Origin: JALZKA01 sp963734015
GTDB taxonomy: Bacteria; Actinomycetota; Thermoleophilia; Solirubrobacterales; 70-9
Assembly: GCA_963734015.1 (NCBI GenBank)
Contig: CAVTFG010000016.1
Span: forward strand, 62,001-126,000
DNA length: 64,000 bases
Direction: 5' to 3'
A model generated the notes under the pieces. That model did no database searches, was not told the origin of the DNA, and saw nothing but the letters and a program-made list of their open reading frames with translations. Shown here piece by piece: positions 41,530-49,608 of the stretch. Positions within the stretch are counted from its first letter, which is position 1; every line of letters starts with the position of its first letter. The position numbers and the translations under genes were made by a program.

Positions 41530-42413
41530 GGCCCTCCGTCCGGGGGGACGATCACGTTGAGCGCCGACGGCAGGACGCGGATGGTTGCGGGCAGCTCCGT
41601 GATCGGGTCGCCGTCCGCGTAGACGGAGAACGGCCGGTCGGCGGCGATTTTCAGCTCCGTGCACCGACGAACGGAGACCTCGTCTTTGCCGACGTGTTCG
41701 CCCTTGAACACGGCGGGGAGCCCGCGCAGGAACTTCCACTTGGCGACGTCGGCGATCGCGATCACGTCGAGCAACCCGTCGTCGAGCCGGGCATCGGGCG
41801 CGATGAACATGCCCCCGCCGTAGGCCTTGCTGTTGGCCGCGGCGATCGTGTACCCGACGACTTCGACGTCCTCGCCGTCCGCGTTGAGCGTGAAGCGGGC
41901 CGGCTTCCAGGCGGCGAGCGCCCTGAGCGCGGCGTACGCGTAGACAAGCGGACCGCTGATGCGCGACTCGTTCGCAATCCGGTTCGCCTCGGAGTCGAAC
42001 CCGCAGCTTGCAATGCACAGGAAGCGGCGGCCGTTGGCCTCGCCGACATCGATCTCGCGCGTCGCGCCCGCAGCGATGATCCCGGCGGCCTCCTCGACGT
42101 CGGCAGGAATGCCGAGGACGCGCGCCAGGTCGTTGCCGCGTCCACCCGGGACGATGCCCATGACGGTCCCGGTGTTCGCGAGCTCGCCGCCGACCTGCCC
42201 GATCAGGCCGTCGCCGCTCATCACCAGCACGCGGTCGCCGCGCTCGGCGGCATCCCGCGCCTCACGGCGGCCGTGCTCGATGTTCTCGGTCATGACGGGG
42301 CGCGGTTCGACGCCGCCGTCCGCCAGCGCGGCCAGCGCCATGTCCAGCAGCTTGCGCGTCCGTCCGCCGCCGGCGGAGGGATTGACGAGGAGCGTGTAGG
42401 CGTCGTCGCTCAC
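41526..42413 (-). CDS. Diacylglycerol kinase family lipid kinase
   Basis: 295 codons from GTG 42413. The DAGK catalytic motifs are NPSAGGGRT, SGDGLIGQVGG and PGGRGNDLARVLG; the DgkB/YegS-type C-terminal half follows. The second motif is SGDGL where many members have GGDGT. It phosphorylates a lipid such as diacylglycerol. It heads the dgk-murT-methyltransferase-gatD operon; undecaprenol or diacylglycerol are possible substrates. The long upstream in-frame extension is rejected because of the -10 element at 42421. Confidence 0.85.
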   Translation of the reverse strand: MSDDAYTLLVNPSAGGGRTRKLLDMALAALADGGVEPRPVMTENIEHGRREARDAAERGDRVLVMSGDGLIGQVGGELANTGTVMGIVPGGRGNDLARVLGIPADVEEAAGIIAAGATREIDVGEANGRRFLCIASCGFDSEANRIANESRISGPLVYAYAALRALAAWKPARFTLNADGEDVEVVGYTIAAANSKAYGGGMFIAPDARLDDGLLDVIAIADVAKWKFLRGLPAVFKGEHVGKDEVSVRRCTELKIAADRPFSVYADGDPITELPATIRVLPSALNVIVPPDGGP

Positions 42414-42420
42414 CGGACTC

Positions 42421-42426
42421 AATCTA
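42421..42426 (-). promoter_or_regulatory. Leaderless-type -10 element of the dgk-murT-gatD operon
   Basis: On the minus strand TAGATT ends 7 nt before the dgk GTG at 42413. Confidence 0.55.
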
Positions 42427-42444
42427 TTGCGGCGCTCCTGCCTC

Positions 42445-43104
42445 TCAGGAGCTGCGCCGGCCCACCCAGTAGGTGCCCGAGCCGGCACCCCCGGTGACGT
42501 GCTCGGCGATCCCCTTCTTGCCGAATCCCCGCGCCATCACCGAGCGTGGGGTGAAGAACGGGGTCGCCTCACCCCAGCTGGCGGCCGTCACGACGAACCC
42601 TTCCGGACGCAGGACGCGCGCCACCTCGGCGAAGAACGGGGGCATGTTGAGCGCCACGACGAGGTCGAACGAGTCGTCGGGCCAGGGGAGGGCGGCCGCA
42701 TCGGCGACCTTGAAGGCGATCCGTCCCTCGGGATCCAGCCCCACCTTGGCCTTGGCCGCAGCGATCATCTCCTCGGAGAGGTCCACGCCCCGGACCCTGG
42801 CGAGTGGGAACTCGCGCGCCACCAGGAGCGCCGCCTCGCCCGTGCCGGTGCCGAGGTCGAGCGCGCGCTCGGGAGGGGGAGACACGTGGAGGAGGCCCGC
42901 GGCAAGCGCGGCGAGGTGCTCACTCGACCCCGCGCCGGTCCGCTCGTCCCAGCCCTGGGCCGAGCGGTCGAAGAATCCCCGCATCGGGACCTTCAACACC
43001 GGCCAAAGCCACGGCGCTCGTGCCACCGCGTTGTTCAGGGCGCGGCCGATCACGCGGATGTGGGTGGGGGTGGGCCGGCCACGCGGGCTCTCGGGCGTGC
43101 TCAC
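42445..43104 (-). CDS. Class I SAM-dependent methyltransferase
   Basis: 219 codons from GTG 43104. SAM motif I is ALDLGTGTGEAALLVA, then VRGVDLSEEMIAAA and a Methyltransf_11-type DSFDLVVALNMPPFF. It resembles UbiE/MenG-like small-molecule methyltransferases, but the substrate is unknown. It is divergent from the cyclophilin gene, whose start is 40 bases away. Confidence 0.85.
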   Translation of the reverse strand: MSTPESPRGRPTPTHIRVIGRALNNAVARAPWLWPVLKVPMRGFFDRSAQGWDERTGAGSSEHLAALAAGLLHVSPPPERALDLGTGTGEAALLVAREFPLARVRGVDLSEEMIAAAKAKVGLDPEGRIAFKVADAAALPWPDDSFDLVVALNMPPFFAEVARVLRPEGFVVTAASWGEATPFFTPRSVMARGFGKKGIAEHVTGGAGSGTYWVGRRSS

Positions 43105-43143
43105 GCAGGCATCATCGCAAGCCGCTGGATAGCCTTCCGCGGC

Positions 43144-43800
43144 GTGCGCGCCCTCCTGACAACGCTGGCTCTCGTCGCGCTGCTCGGATTCGCCGCCTGC
43201 GGGGGCGACGACGACGACGAGGGAGCGACGACCTCGGTCGACGAGCCGTGCGAGGAGGTCTCCGCGCCGGAGCCGCGGACCGTCAAGCTCGACCCGCCGC
43301 CCAAGAAGCCGTCGGCGGACAGGCTGACGGCCGTGGTCGACACGAGCTGCGGCACCTTCGAGATCGCGCTCGACACGAAGGGCAACCCGAAGACCGCCGC
43401 GTCGTTCGAGTACCTGGCCGAGAACGGCGTCTACAACGACACGCTCTGGCACCGGATCGTCCCCGGGTTCGTGATCCAGGGGGGCGACCCCGGGGGCACG
43501 GGTACCGGCGGCCCCGGGTATTCGGTGGACGAGCCGCCGCCTCCGAACGCGGAGTACACCGAGGGGGTGGTGGCCATGGCGAAGACCGAGGCCGAGCCGC
43601 CCGGCCGCTCGGGGAGCCAGTTCTTCGTGGTCTCCGGGGCCGACGCGGGCCTGCCGCCGCAGTACGCCATCGCGGGCGAGGTCAGCAACGGGTTCGACGT
43701 GGTGAGGACGATCGAGGCCTTCGGCGACCCGCAGAGCGGCGGCACGGGCACGCCGCTCGAGCCCGTGATCATCAACTCGGTGACGATCGAGGAGGGGTAG
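43144..43800 (+). CDS. Peptidyl-prolyl cis-trans isomerase (cyclophilin) lipoprotein
   Basis: 218 codons from GTG 43144. A lipoprotein signal with lipobox LGFAAC is followed by an acidic linker and a cyclophilin domain (LWHRIVPGFVIQGGDP, SGSQFFVV). It is a likely outer-face foldase anchored by lipid. TAGCCT lies 8 nt before the GTG. The longer open frame upstream is antisense to the methyltransferase and is rejected. Confidence 0.92.
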   Translation: MRALLTTLALVALLGFAACGGDDDDEGATTSVDEPCEEVSAPEPRTVKLDPPPKKPSADRLTAVVDTSCGTFEIALDTKGNPKTAASFEYLAENGVYNDTLWHRIVPGFVIQGGDPGGTGTGGPGYSVDEPPPPNAEYTEGVVAMAKTEAEPPGRSGSQFFVVSGADAGLPPQYAIAGEVSNGFDVVRTIEAFGDPQSGGTGTPLEPVIINSVTIEEG

Positions 43801-43802
43801 AC

Positions 43803-44678
43803 GTGGGACCGGCCGCCGAGCCGGACCTCCAGCCGCGGCGGTTCGAGGCCGTGGCAAGCGGCGGCAACGTCCTCCGTGGCGAGGCCTCCGGGAGCGGCCC
43901 GGCGGTGGTTCAGGCGCACGGGATCACGGCGGCCCGCAAGTACGTGACGCACGGTTCGAAGCTGCTGCAGCGCCGTGGGCTCACCGCGGTCGCCTACGAC
44001 GCGCGGGGGCACGGAGACTCCGACCCGGCGCCGGCGGGCGAGGGCTACGAGTACGCCGAGCTCGCGCGCGACATGGGGGCGGTGGTCGAATCGCAGTCAC
44101 CCGGGGCGCGGGTCGTGATCGCCGGCCACTCCATGGGCGCGCACACGGGCGCCGCGTACGCGCTGGCGAACCCCGGCCGCGTCGCCGGTTTCGTGGCGAT
44201 CGGCCCGTCCTCGCGCGGCGTCTCGGCCTCGGGCGAGTCGATCGCGTACTGGGACCGGCTCGCCGATGGGCTCGAGCGGGGAGGGGTCGACGGCTTCGTC
44301 GAGGCCTACGACGACGGAACCCACGACCCGCAGTGGCGGGACGTGGTGCTGCGGCTGGCCCGCCAGCGGCTCGGGCTGCACCGAGACTTGAACGCCGTCG
44401 CGGCGGCGCTTCGCTCGACCACGAGGTCGGTCCCGTTCGATGGGCTCGAGAGCCTCGAGTCCCTCGCCGCCCCGACGCTCGTCGTCGCGAGCCATGACAC
44501 GGCCGACCCCGGCCACCCGCACGCCGTGGCCGAGGAGTGGACCGACCGGATACCCGGCGCGCGGATGATCAGCGAGGGGGAGGGGGAGTCGCCGCTCGCC
44601 TGGCAGGGCGGGAAGCTCTCCCGCGAGATCGCCGCGTTCTGCGAGGAGCCGGCAGTGCGGGAGCGCCTCGCGGCCTGA
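43803..44678 (+). CDS. Alpha/beta hydrolase
   Basis: 291 codons from GTG, 2 bases after the cyclophilin stop with GAGGAGGGG upstream. The nucleophile elbow GHSMGAH, oxyanion segment QAHGITA and DARGHGDSD are clear, with a late His in the C-terminal region (GHPHAVAEEW). It is probably an esterase/lipase or epoxide-hydrolase-like enzyme of unknown substrate, co-transcribed with the cyclophilin. Confidence 0.88.
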   Translation: MGPAAEPDLQPRRFEAVASGGNVLRGEASGSGPAVVQAHGITAARKYVTHGSKLLQRRGLTAVAYDARGHGDSDPAPAGEGYEYAELARDMGAVVESQSPGARVVIAGHSMGAHTGAAYALANPGRVAGFVAIGPSSRGVSASGESIAYWDRLADGLERGGVDGFVEAYDDGTHDPQWRDVVLRLARQRLGLHRDLNAVAAALRSTTRSVPFDGLESLESLAAPTLVVASHDTADPGHPHAVAEEWTDRIPGARMISEGEGESPLAWQGGKLSREIAAFCEEPAVRERLAA

Positions 44679-44680
44679 TC

Positions 44681-44698
44681 TATGTTGACCTCGTCAAC
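44681..44698 (+). promoter_or_regulatory. Promoter -10 with overlapping palindromic operator
   Basis: TATGTT (44681-44686) overlaps the perfect palindrome GTTGAC-CTC-GTCAAC (44684-44698), positioned at the predicted transcript start of the SDR gene. AGGAGG follows. The layout is that of a repressor site of the TetR or MarR type; no regulator gene is adjacent. Confidence 0.5.
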
Positions 44699-44711
44699 CG
44701 AGGAGGTCCCG

Positions 44712-45623
44712 ATGTCCCAAAAGAACGAGTTCGCGGTAGTCACCGGGGCGTCTTCAGGCATCGGGCACGCCACGGCGCGCGCGCTGGCGACGCGCGGCTT
44801 CCATGTCCTCGCGGGTGTGCGGCGAGAATCGGATGCCGAACAGCTCGCCGGCAAGAACCTGGAGCCGGTCATCCTCGACGTCACCGATGCCGCACAGATC
44901 GCGGCCCTCGCGGACCGCGTGACCGGCGATGCGGAGCGGCGCCTCCTTCGGGCGCTGGTCAACAACGCCGGCATCGCGGTCAACGCGCCGGTCGAAGCGA
45001 TCCCGATGGCGGAGTGGCGCCGTCAGTTCGAGGTGAACTTCTTCGGGCAGGTGGCGCTCACCCAGGCGCTGCTCCCGGCCTTGCTCTCGGCCCGCGGCCG
45101 TGTCGTCAATGTCAGCTCGATCGGCGGGCGCGTGGCCGGGCCGACGTACGGCGCCTACTCGGCCTCGAAATTCGCCCTGGAGGCGATGAGCGATGTGCTG
45201 CGGCGCGAGGTGGCGCGCTTCGGTGTGCAGGTGATCGTCGTCGAGCCCGGAGCGGTCGCTACGCCAATCTGGAGCAAGGGCATCGCCGCCGCGCAAGAGC
45301 TCGTGGCCCAGATGAGTCCCGAGCACCAAACCCGGTACCGCGATCTGATCGCCGCGGCGCTCGAGGGGGCACAGGCTGCTTCGAAGGACGGGATCGACCC
45401 GGCGGATGCCGCCCGCACGATCGCTGACGCCATCGACGCGGTGAGGCCGCGTACGCGATACCTCGTGGGCCGTGACGCGAAGCTGATGGCAAGGATCGCC
45501 GCGATCCTGCCCGACCGCGCGGTGGACCGGCTGATCGCGAGGAACCTGGGCCTCAGCGAGCCCGGTAGCGGAGATACACGACCGGGGAGCCAAACGTCCG
45601 GGTCTCGATCAGCTCCAGGTTGA
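44712..45623 (+). CDS. Short-chain dehydrogenase/reductase
   Basis: 303 codons from ATG 44712 with AGGAGG upstream. It has the classical SDR motifs TGASSGIGHA, NNAG, catalytic Ser in VSSIGG, and YSASK. It prefers NAD(P) with an unknown alcohol/ketone substrate. The last about 24 codons overlap the end of the convergent RibD-like gene and look non-conserved (Ser/Gly/Arg-rich), so the natural end may be near RNLGL. Confidence 0.88.
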   Translation: MSQKNEFAVVTGASSGIGHATARALATRGFHVLAGVRRESDAEQLAGKNLEPVILDVTDAAQIAALADRVTGDAERRLLRALVNNAGIAVNAPVEAIPMAEWRRQFEVNFFGQVALTQALLPALLSARGRVVNVSSIGGRVAGPTYGAYSASKFALEAMSDVLRREVARFGVQVIVVEPGAVATPIWSKGIAAAQELVAQMSPEHQTRYRDLIAAALEGAQAASKDGIDPADAARTIADAIDAVRPRTRYLVGRDAKLMARIAAILPDRAVDRLIARNLGLSEPGSGDTRPGSQTSGSRSAPG

Positions 45624-46107
45624 GCGGCTCGTCGAGCGCCGGGAAGAATGGCGTGCCACCGCCCAGCACGACCGGGCTGACGAACAGCCCGAACTCGTCG
45701 ACCAGCCCGAGCTTGATGCAGCCGGCCGCCAGGCCGGCGCCGCCCACGTCCAGGTCCCCTCCCGGCTCCTCCTTGAGCCGGGCGACCTCTGCGGCGAGGT
45801 CACCGCGCGCCAGGCGAGCGTTGCCCTCGACCTCCTCGAGAGTGGTCGAGAAGACAACCTTCGGCAGTGCCTGCCAGATGCCGGCGAACTCCTCCTGGAC
45901 GGCTGGCCACTGAGGATCGTCGGTTTCCCAATAGACCATCGTCTCGTAGAGCCGGCGTCCGAGCAGGTGCCCGCCGGACTCCCGGACTCGGTCGTTGTGA
46001 AACTGGTGCAGCTCCTCATCGGGCGCGCCCCAGTCGAAATTGCCGTCCGGGCCGGCGATGAAGCCGTCGAGCGAGACGCTCATCGAATAGCGCAGCTTGC
46101 GGGTCAT
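45553..46107 (-). CDS. Dihydrofolate reductase family (RibD C-terminal domain) protein
   Basis: 184 codons, AGGAGG before the ATG. It opens RKLRYSMSVSLDGFIAGPDG, then GRRLYETMVYW and DLDVGGAGLAAGCIKLGLVDE, as in YwjB/YyaP-type RibD_C proteins. The function is unknown; it probably binds NADPH. It lies 11 bases after the ABC permease gene in the same direction, so it is likely co-transcribed. Confidence 0.88.
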   Translation of the reverse strand: MTRKLRYSMSVSLDGFIAGPDGNFDWGAPDEELHQFHNDRVRESGGHLLGRRLYETMVYWETDDPQWPAVQEEFAGIWQALPKVVFSTTLEEVEGNARLARGDLAAEVARLKEEPGGDLDVGGAGLAAGCIKLGLVDEFGLFVSPVVLGGGTPFFPALDEPLNLELIETRTFGSPVVYLRYRAR

Positions 46108-46118
46108 CCGAGTTCCTC

Positions 46119-46874
46119 CTAGTCGTAGCTCTTGATCATCCGGACGTTGAGCGCGAGCGCGACCGCGCCGAAGATGGCGATCACCGCGAACCCCGGCAGG
46201 ATCTTCGCCCAGTCGAGGTCGTCGAGGATCAGCGATCGCAGCCCCTCCATCAGGTAGGTGACGGGGTTCAGCGTCGCGGCGACCTCCATCGGCTCCGTCA
46301 GCAGCTCCCGGGGGACGAAGTTCGGCGTGAGGAACAGCAGCGGGAAGAAGATCAGCCCGCCCGAGTTCGTCGCCGCCGCGCTGCGCGTCTTGAGCGCGAT
46401 CAGCTGCATGAAGCCCGCATAGACGACGCCCCAGAGCGCGCTCAGCGCGATCAGCAGTACGAAGCCAAGCGGCCCGCTCGCGATCGAGATCCCGAACGGG
46501 AGCGCGATCAGCACGATCACCGACGAGAGGACGATTCCCTTCACGCCCTCCGCGACGAGCCGGCCGAGCACGATCGAATAGCGCGGAATCGGGATCGCCC
46601 GCAGCTTGTCGAAGTAGCCGCCCTCGATCTCCTCGACCAGGAACAGAGCCGCCATGCCGAACGAGGCCGCGAGCAGCAGCGTGATCGGCAACTGGAACGC
46701 GCCGTAACCCTGGCCCTCCAGGAACCCGGTCGAGTCCGAGGGGAAGATCTCGGCCGCCTGGCCCGTGTTCACGACCAGGAAGAAGATCGGGATGAACATG
46801 GTCATGAACAACGCGTCCGGCTGCCTGATGGCCTCGCGCAGCGAACGCCGTCCCAGCTCGATTGTGGCGCTCAT
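46119..46874 (-). CDS. ABC-2 type transporter permease (DrrB-like)
   Basis: 251 codons with six membrane helices and the ABC-2 family end LNPVTYLMEGLRSLIL. It overlaps the ATPase gene as ATGA. With it, it forms a daunorubicin-resistance-type exporter of lipids or small hydrophobic compounds. Confidence 0.9.
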   Translation of the reverse strand: MSATIELGRRSLREAIRQPDALFMTMFIPIFFLVVNTGQAAEIFPSDSTGFLEGQGYGAFQLPITLLLAASFGMAALFLVEEIEGGYFDKLRAIPIPRYSIVLGRLVAEGVKGIVLSSVIVLIALPFGISIASGPLGFVLLIALSALWGVVYAGFMQLIALKTRSAAATNSGGLIFFPLLFLTPNFVPRELLTEPMEVAATLNPVTYLMEGLRSLILDDLDWAKILPGFAVIAIFGAVALALNVRMIKSYD

Positions 46875-47683
46875 GCGGCTACCTCCTGTACCTCGCCGGC
46901 CGCTCGGTCACGGGTGCGCCCGGTCGCGTCGAGGAAGACGTCGTCCAGCGTGGGGTCGACGCCGTCGCCATTGCGCTCGCGCAGGTCCGCCTTGAGCCGA
47001 TCCGGCGTTCCCTCGCGGACGATCAGGCCGCCGTCGATGATCGCGAGGCGATCGCAGAGCTGGTCGGCCTCCTCGAGGTACTGGGTCGTGAGGAAGATCG
47101 TCGTGCCGTGCCCGTTGATCCGGCGGAGCTCCTCCCAGACCGTGAGCCGGCTCACCGGGTCCAGGCCCGTGGTCGGCTCGTCGAGGAACAGGACCTCGGG
47201 CTCGTGCACCAGCGCCGCCGCCAGGTCGAGCCGGCGCTGCATTCCGCCCGAATAGCCCTTGATCACCCGGTCGGCGGCGTCCTCGATCTCGACCAGGGCC
47301 AGCAGCTCCTCCGCGCGCGCCTTCGCCTCCGCCGGGCCGAGCCCGAACAGCCGCCCGTGCAGGACCAGGAGCTCACGGCCCGTCTGGCGTGGGTCGAGGC
47401 CCGCCTCCTGGAGCGCGACGCCGATCCGCCGCCGGGCGCCGTCGGGGTCGCCGACCACATCGATTCCCACGACCTCGGCATCGCCGGAGGTGATCGACAG
47501 GAGCGTCGTCAGCATGCGCACGGTCGTCGACTTCCCGGCTCCGTTGGGGCCGAGGAAGCCGAAGATCTCGCCGGTCTGGATCTCGAGGTCCACTCCGCGG
47601 ACGGCCTCGACCGTGCCCTCGCGGCCGTCGTAGTGCTTCACAAGCCCCTTGGCCAGGACCGCGGGGCCGTTTCGCTCGTGCAT
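46871..47683 (-). CDS. ABC transporter ATP-binding protein (DrrA-like)
   Basis: 270 codons from ATG 47683, selected by AGGAG 5 nt upstream (an in-frame start 27 bases earlier is less good). Walker A GPNGAGKST, signature YSGGMQRRL, Walker B VLFLDEPT and the DrrA C-terminal extension with PTLDDVFL are present. It energises the adjacent permease. Confidence 0.93.
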   Translation of the reverse strand: MHERNGPAVLAKGLVKHYDGREGTVEAVRGVDLEIQTGEIFGFLGPNGAGKSTTVRMLTTLLSITSGDAEVVGIDVVGDPDGARRRIGVALQEAGLDPRQTGRELLVLHGRLFGLGPAEAKARAEELLALVEIEDAADRVIKGYSGGMQRRLDLAAALVHEPEVLFLDEPTTGLDPVSRLTVWEELRRINGHGTTIFLTTQYLEEADQLCDRLAIIDGGLIVREGTPDRLKADLRERNGDGVDPTLDDVFLDATGRTRDRAAGEVQEVAA

Positions 47684-47836
47684 CTCGCTCCTGTTCCGCC
47701 GTGTTGGCACGGAAGTTATCGACGCGCTCGGAATCCAGTCCGCATTCGTTCGGTCACAACGCTAAGACCAGTCGCAGCGCCGAAACTCATCGTTTCGGGC
47801 AAGCGGGCGGAGTTTGAACTCCTCACGGCCTAGGAG

Positions 47837-47842
47837 TACGGT
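47837..47842 (+). promoter_or_regulatory. Leaderless-type -10 element
   Basis: TACGGT ends 7 nt before the GTG at 47850. Confidence 0.5.
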
Positions 47843-47849
47843 CAGTGGC

Positions 47850-48116
47850 GTGGGGGACTCAGATACGGAGGGATTCGGTCGCTCGTTCGCGGACGAACGG
47901 GACGAGATCGCGCCGGAAGAGCTGCGCCTCAACGCGCAGGATCACGCGTTCATGGAACAGGCTGCGCAGCGCGAGCAGAGGGCCGACGACCACCCGATCC
48001 TCAAGCTCGTCTTCCAGGGGTCGGTCGGTTTCATCCTGTTGGCGGCCGGGGCCGTGTGGGTCGGGTTGATGGCGGTAATCGTCGTCGGGTTGATCGAGCT
48101 GGCTCAGCGGGTGTAG
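47850..48116 (+). CDS. Small membrane protein of unknown function
   Basis: 88 codons from GTG. A charged N-terminal half (DERDEIAPEELRLNAQDHAF) is followed by one long or two short hydrophobic segments (about residues 53-84). No family is recognised. The leaderless-type -10 element supports the start. Confidence 0.65.
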   Translation: MGDSDTEGFGRSFADERDEIAPEELRLNAQDHAFMEQAAQREQRADDHPILKLVFQGSVGFILLAAGAVWVGLMAVIVVGLIELAQRV

Positions 48117-48185
48117 TGGGCCTTCACGCGTATGAGCACCTGCGCGACTGGCTTTCCGGAGGCAAGTCCACGGACCTCGCCGCCG

Positions 48186-48191
48186 TATGCT
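48186..48191 (+). promoter_or_regulatory. Leaderless-type -10 element
   Basis: TATGCT ends 7 nt before the GTG at 48199. Confidence 0.5.
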
Positions 48192-48198
48192 TTGACGC

Positions 48199-48524
48199 GT
48201 GAACGAGCGCGACGACGGCATCGCCGTCCACTACATGACGGTTTCGCGCGGAACCCCGATCTACGCCTCCGACGGCAAGCAGGTCGGCAAGGTGGTCCGC
48301 GTCATGGACAATCAACCGGGAGCACATCCTCGACGGGATCGCGTTCGAGGACGATTCCGGCACGGTGCGGTTCGTTGACGGCCCCGAGGTGCAGCGCACG
48401 TTCGAGCGCGCGGTCGAGCTCAACATCGATTCCGCCGCAGCGGGACAGACTGGGCCCGCCCGAGAGCACGGGCGTGACCGGCGCGGTCAAGAGCACCAAG
48501 CTGGGGCGGCTCTTCGGTCGCTAG
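48199..48524 (+). CDS. PRC-barrel-like small protein, interrupted by two one-base shifts
   Basis: Starting at GTG 48199 the first frame encodes IAVHYMTVSRGTPIYASDG and KQVGKVVRVMD. One base on (about 48306-48312) it continues REHILDGIAFEDDSGTVRF and VQRTFERAVELNIDS. One more base on (about 48437-48442) it ends RLGPPESTGVTGAVKSTKLG at 48524. The three pieces make one compact beta-rich protein of about 107 residues resembling PRC-barrel proteins. Each break needs removal of one base. It is either two sequence errors or a decayed gene. Confidence 0.6.
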
Positions 48525-48575
48525 CCCGGTGGCGGGCGGCTCGGCGCGGGCGAGAATGCAGCGCGCACCGTTATG

Positions 48576-48932
48576 TCAACCCGACGGGCCACCGCCCTCG
48601 TCGTACGCGGCCAGGACCCGTTTCGGAGCCCGCCGGCGCCACGATTCGATCACCAGCTCGCGGAGCTCGCCGGGATCGACCCGGTCCAGGCGAACGAGGA
48701 CCATCGGCCAGTCGACATAGTGCGGCGTCACGCTGAACACGTCCGGGGAGGACTGGACGAGCGCCTCGCGCTCCATGAAGTCGACGAAGAGGACGAGGTG
48801 CTCCGAATCCTCGCGCAGGCGGGCGAAAAGCTTCTTTCGGACCTTGAGCGCGGGGGTGCCGTACGAGGTCGAGACCTCCACCTCGGGCAACTCGGCCTGG
48901 GCGAGGGTTACGACGTGGTCCCAGTCAGGCAC
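48576..48932 (-). CDS. MmcQ/YjbR family DNA-binding-like protein
   Basis: 118 codons from GTG. The family pattern is STSYGTPALKVRKKLFARL, then LVLFVDFMEREALV and VTPHYVDWPMVLVRLD, ending in a C-terminal helix SWRRRAPKRVLAAYD. The fold is CyaY-like with proposed DNA binding; the function is unknown. Confidence 0.85.
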   Translation of the reverse strand: MPDWDHVVTLAQAELPEVEVSTSYGTPALKVRKKLFARLREDSEHLVLFVDFMEREALVQSSPDVFSVTPHYVDWPMVLVRLDRVDPGELRELVIESWRRRAPKRVLAAYDEGGGPSG

Positions 48933-48976
48933 GGATTGAATGCTCGCTAATGGCCGTTATGGAAACCTGGGCACGG

Positions 48977-49522
48977 TCAATTGAGGGTCGGGTCCTCCGG
49001 CATGCGTGAGATGAGCGCGTACTGGCCTCCCTTTCGCGCCAATACGTCGTTCCAGAGCGTCTCCGGGTCGTCCGGGAACAGCTCACGCGGTATCGGGGCC
49101 TCCACGATCCACGATTCCTGTTCCATCTCGGCCTCGAGCTGGCCGGCTCCCCAGCCGGAATACCCCGCGTAGAACCGCCCGCGCCGCACCGCCGGCGTCA
49201 GCTCCTCGATGTCGGTCTCGGCCGACGCGAGGCCCACGTCCGCGACGACGAGCCAAGCGGCGGCCTCCGGGTCGGCGAATTCGGCCAGGAGCACCACCGC
49301 CTGCGGCTGCACGGGCCCGCCGATGAACAGCGGGTCCTCGCCGGCGATCTCCTCCAGCACCGGCAGCAGGTCACGCGCCGGAGCATCCGCGGGCCTGTTC
49401 AGGACGATTCCCATCGCGCCCTCCGGGCTGTGCTCGGTCATCAGCACGACGGTCCTCGCGAAGTTCGGGTCGACCAGTGCGGGCGACGCGATCAGGAGCT
49501 TCCCGCGAAGTGATTCGTCCAC
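48977..49522 (-). CDS. YqgE/AlgH family protein
   Basis: 181 codons if started at GTG 49522 (VDESLRGKLLIASPALVD), the choice supported by a GATAAT element 7 nt upstream; ATG 49531 is the alternative. Family marks are LRGKLLIASPAL, GIVLNRP and FIGGPVQ, plus YAGYSGWGAGQLEAE. The molecular role of the family is unsettled. Confidence 0.92.
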   Translation of the reverse strand: MDESLRGKLLIASPALVDPNFARTVVLMTEHSPEGAMGIVLNRPADAPARDLLPVLEEIAGEDPLFIGGPVQPQAVVLLAEFADPEAAAWLVVADVGLASAETDIEELTPAVRRGRFYAGYSGWGAGQLEAEMEQESWIVEAPIPRELFPDDPETLWNDVLARKGGQYALISRMPEDPTLN

Positions 49523-49529
49523 GCCGTCC

Positions 49530-49535
49530 ATTATC
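49530..49535 (-). promoter_or_regulatory. Leaderless-type -10 element of yqgE
   Basis: On the minus strand GATAAT ends 7 nt before GTG 49522, the same geometry as at dapA. Confidence 0.45.
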
Positions 49536-49595
49536 AAGGACGCGCGTGCCCGGCCCCGGGTCTACATAACCCCCGAGCCGGCCGTCGGCCCCCGT

Positions 49596-49601
49596 TACCC
49601 T
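49596..49601 (+). promoter_or_regulatory. Leaderless-type -10 element of the thioredoxin-TPR gene
   Basis: TACCCT ends 7 nt before the GTG at 49609. Confidence 0.55.
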
Positions 49602-49608
49602 CGACTAT

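Noticed and set aside
45553..45623. Treating the odd C terminus of the SDR as another +1 break
   Set aside because: The nearest alternative stop there needs the opposite shift, unlike the consistent pattern, and the extension may simply be a run-through into the convergent gene.
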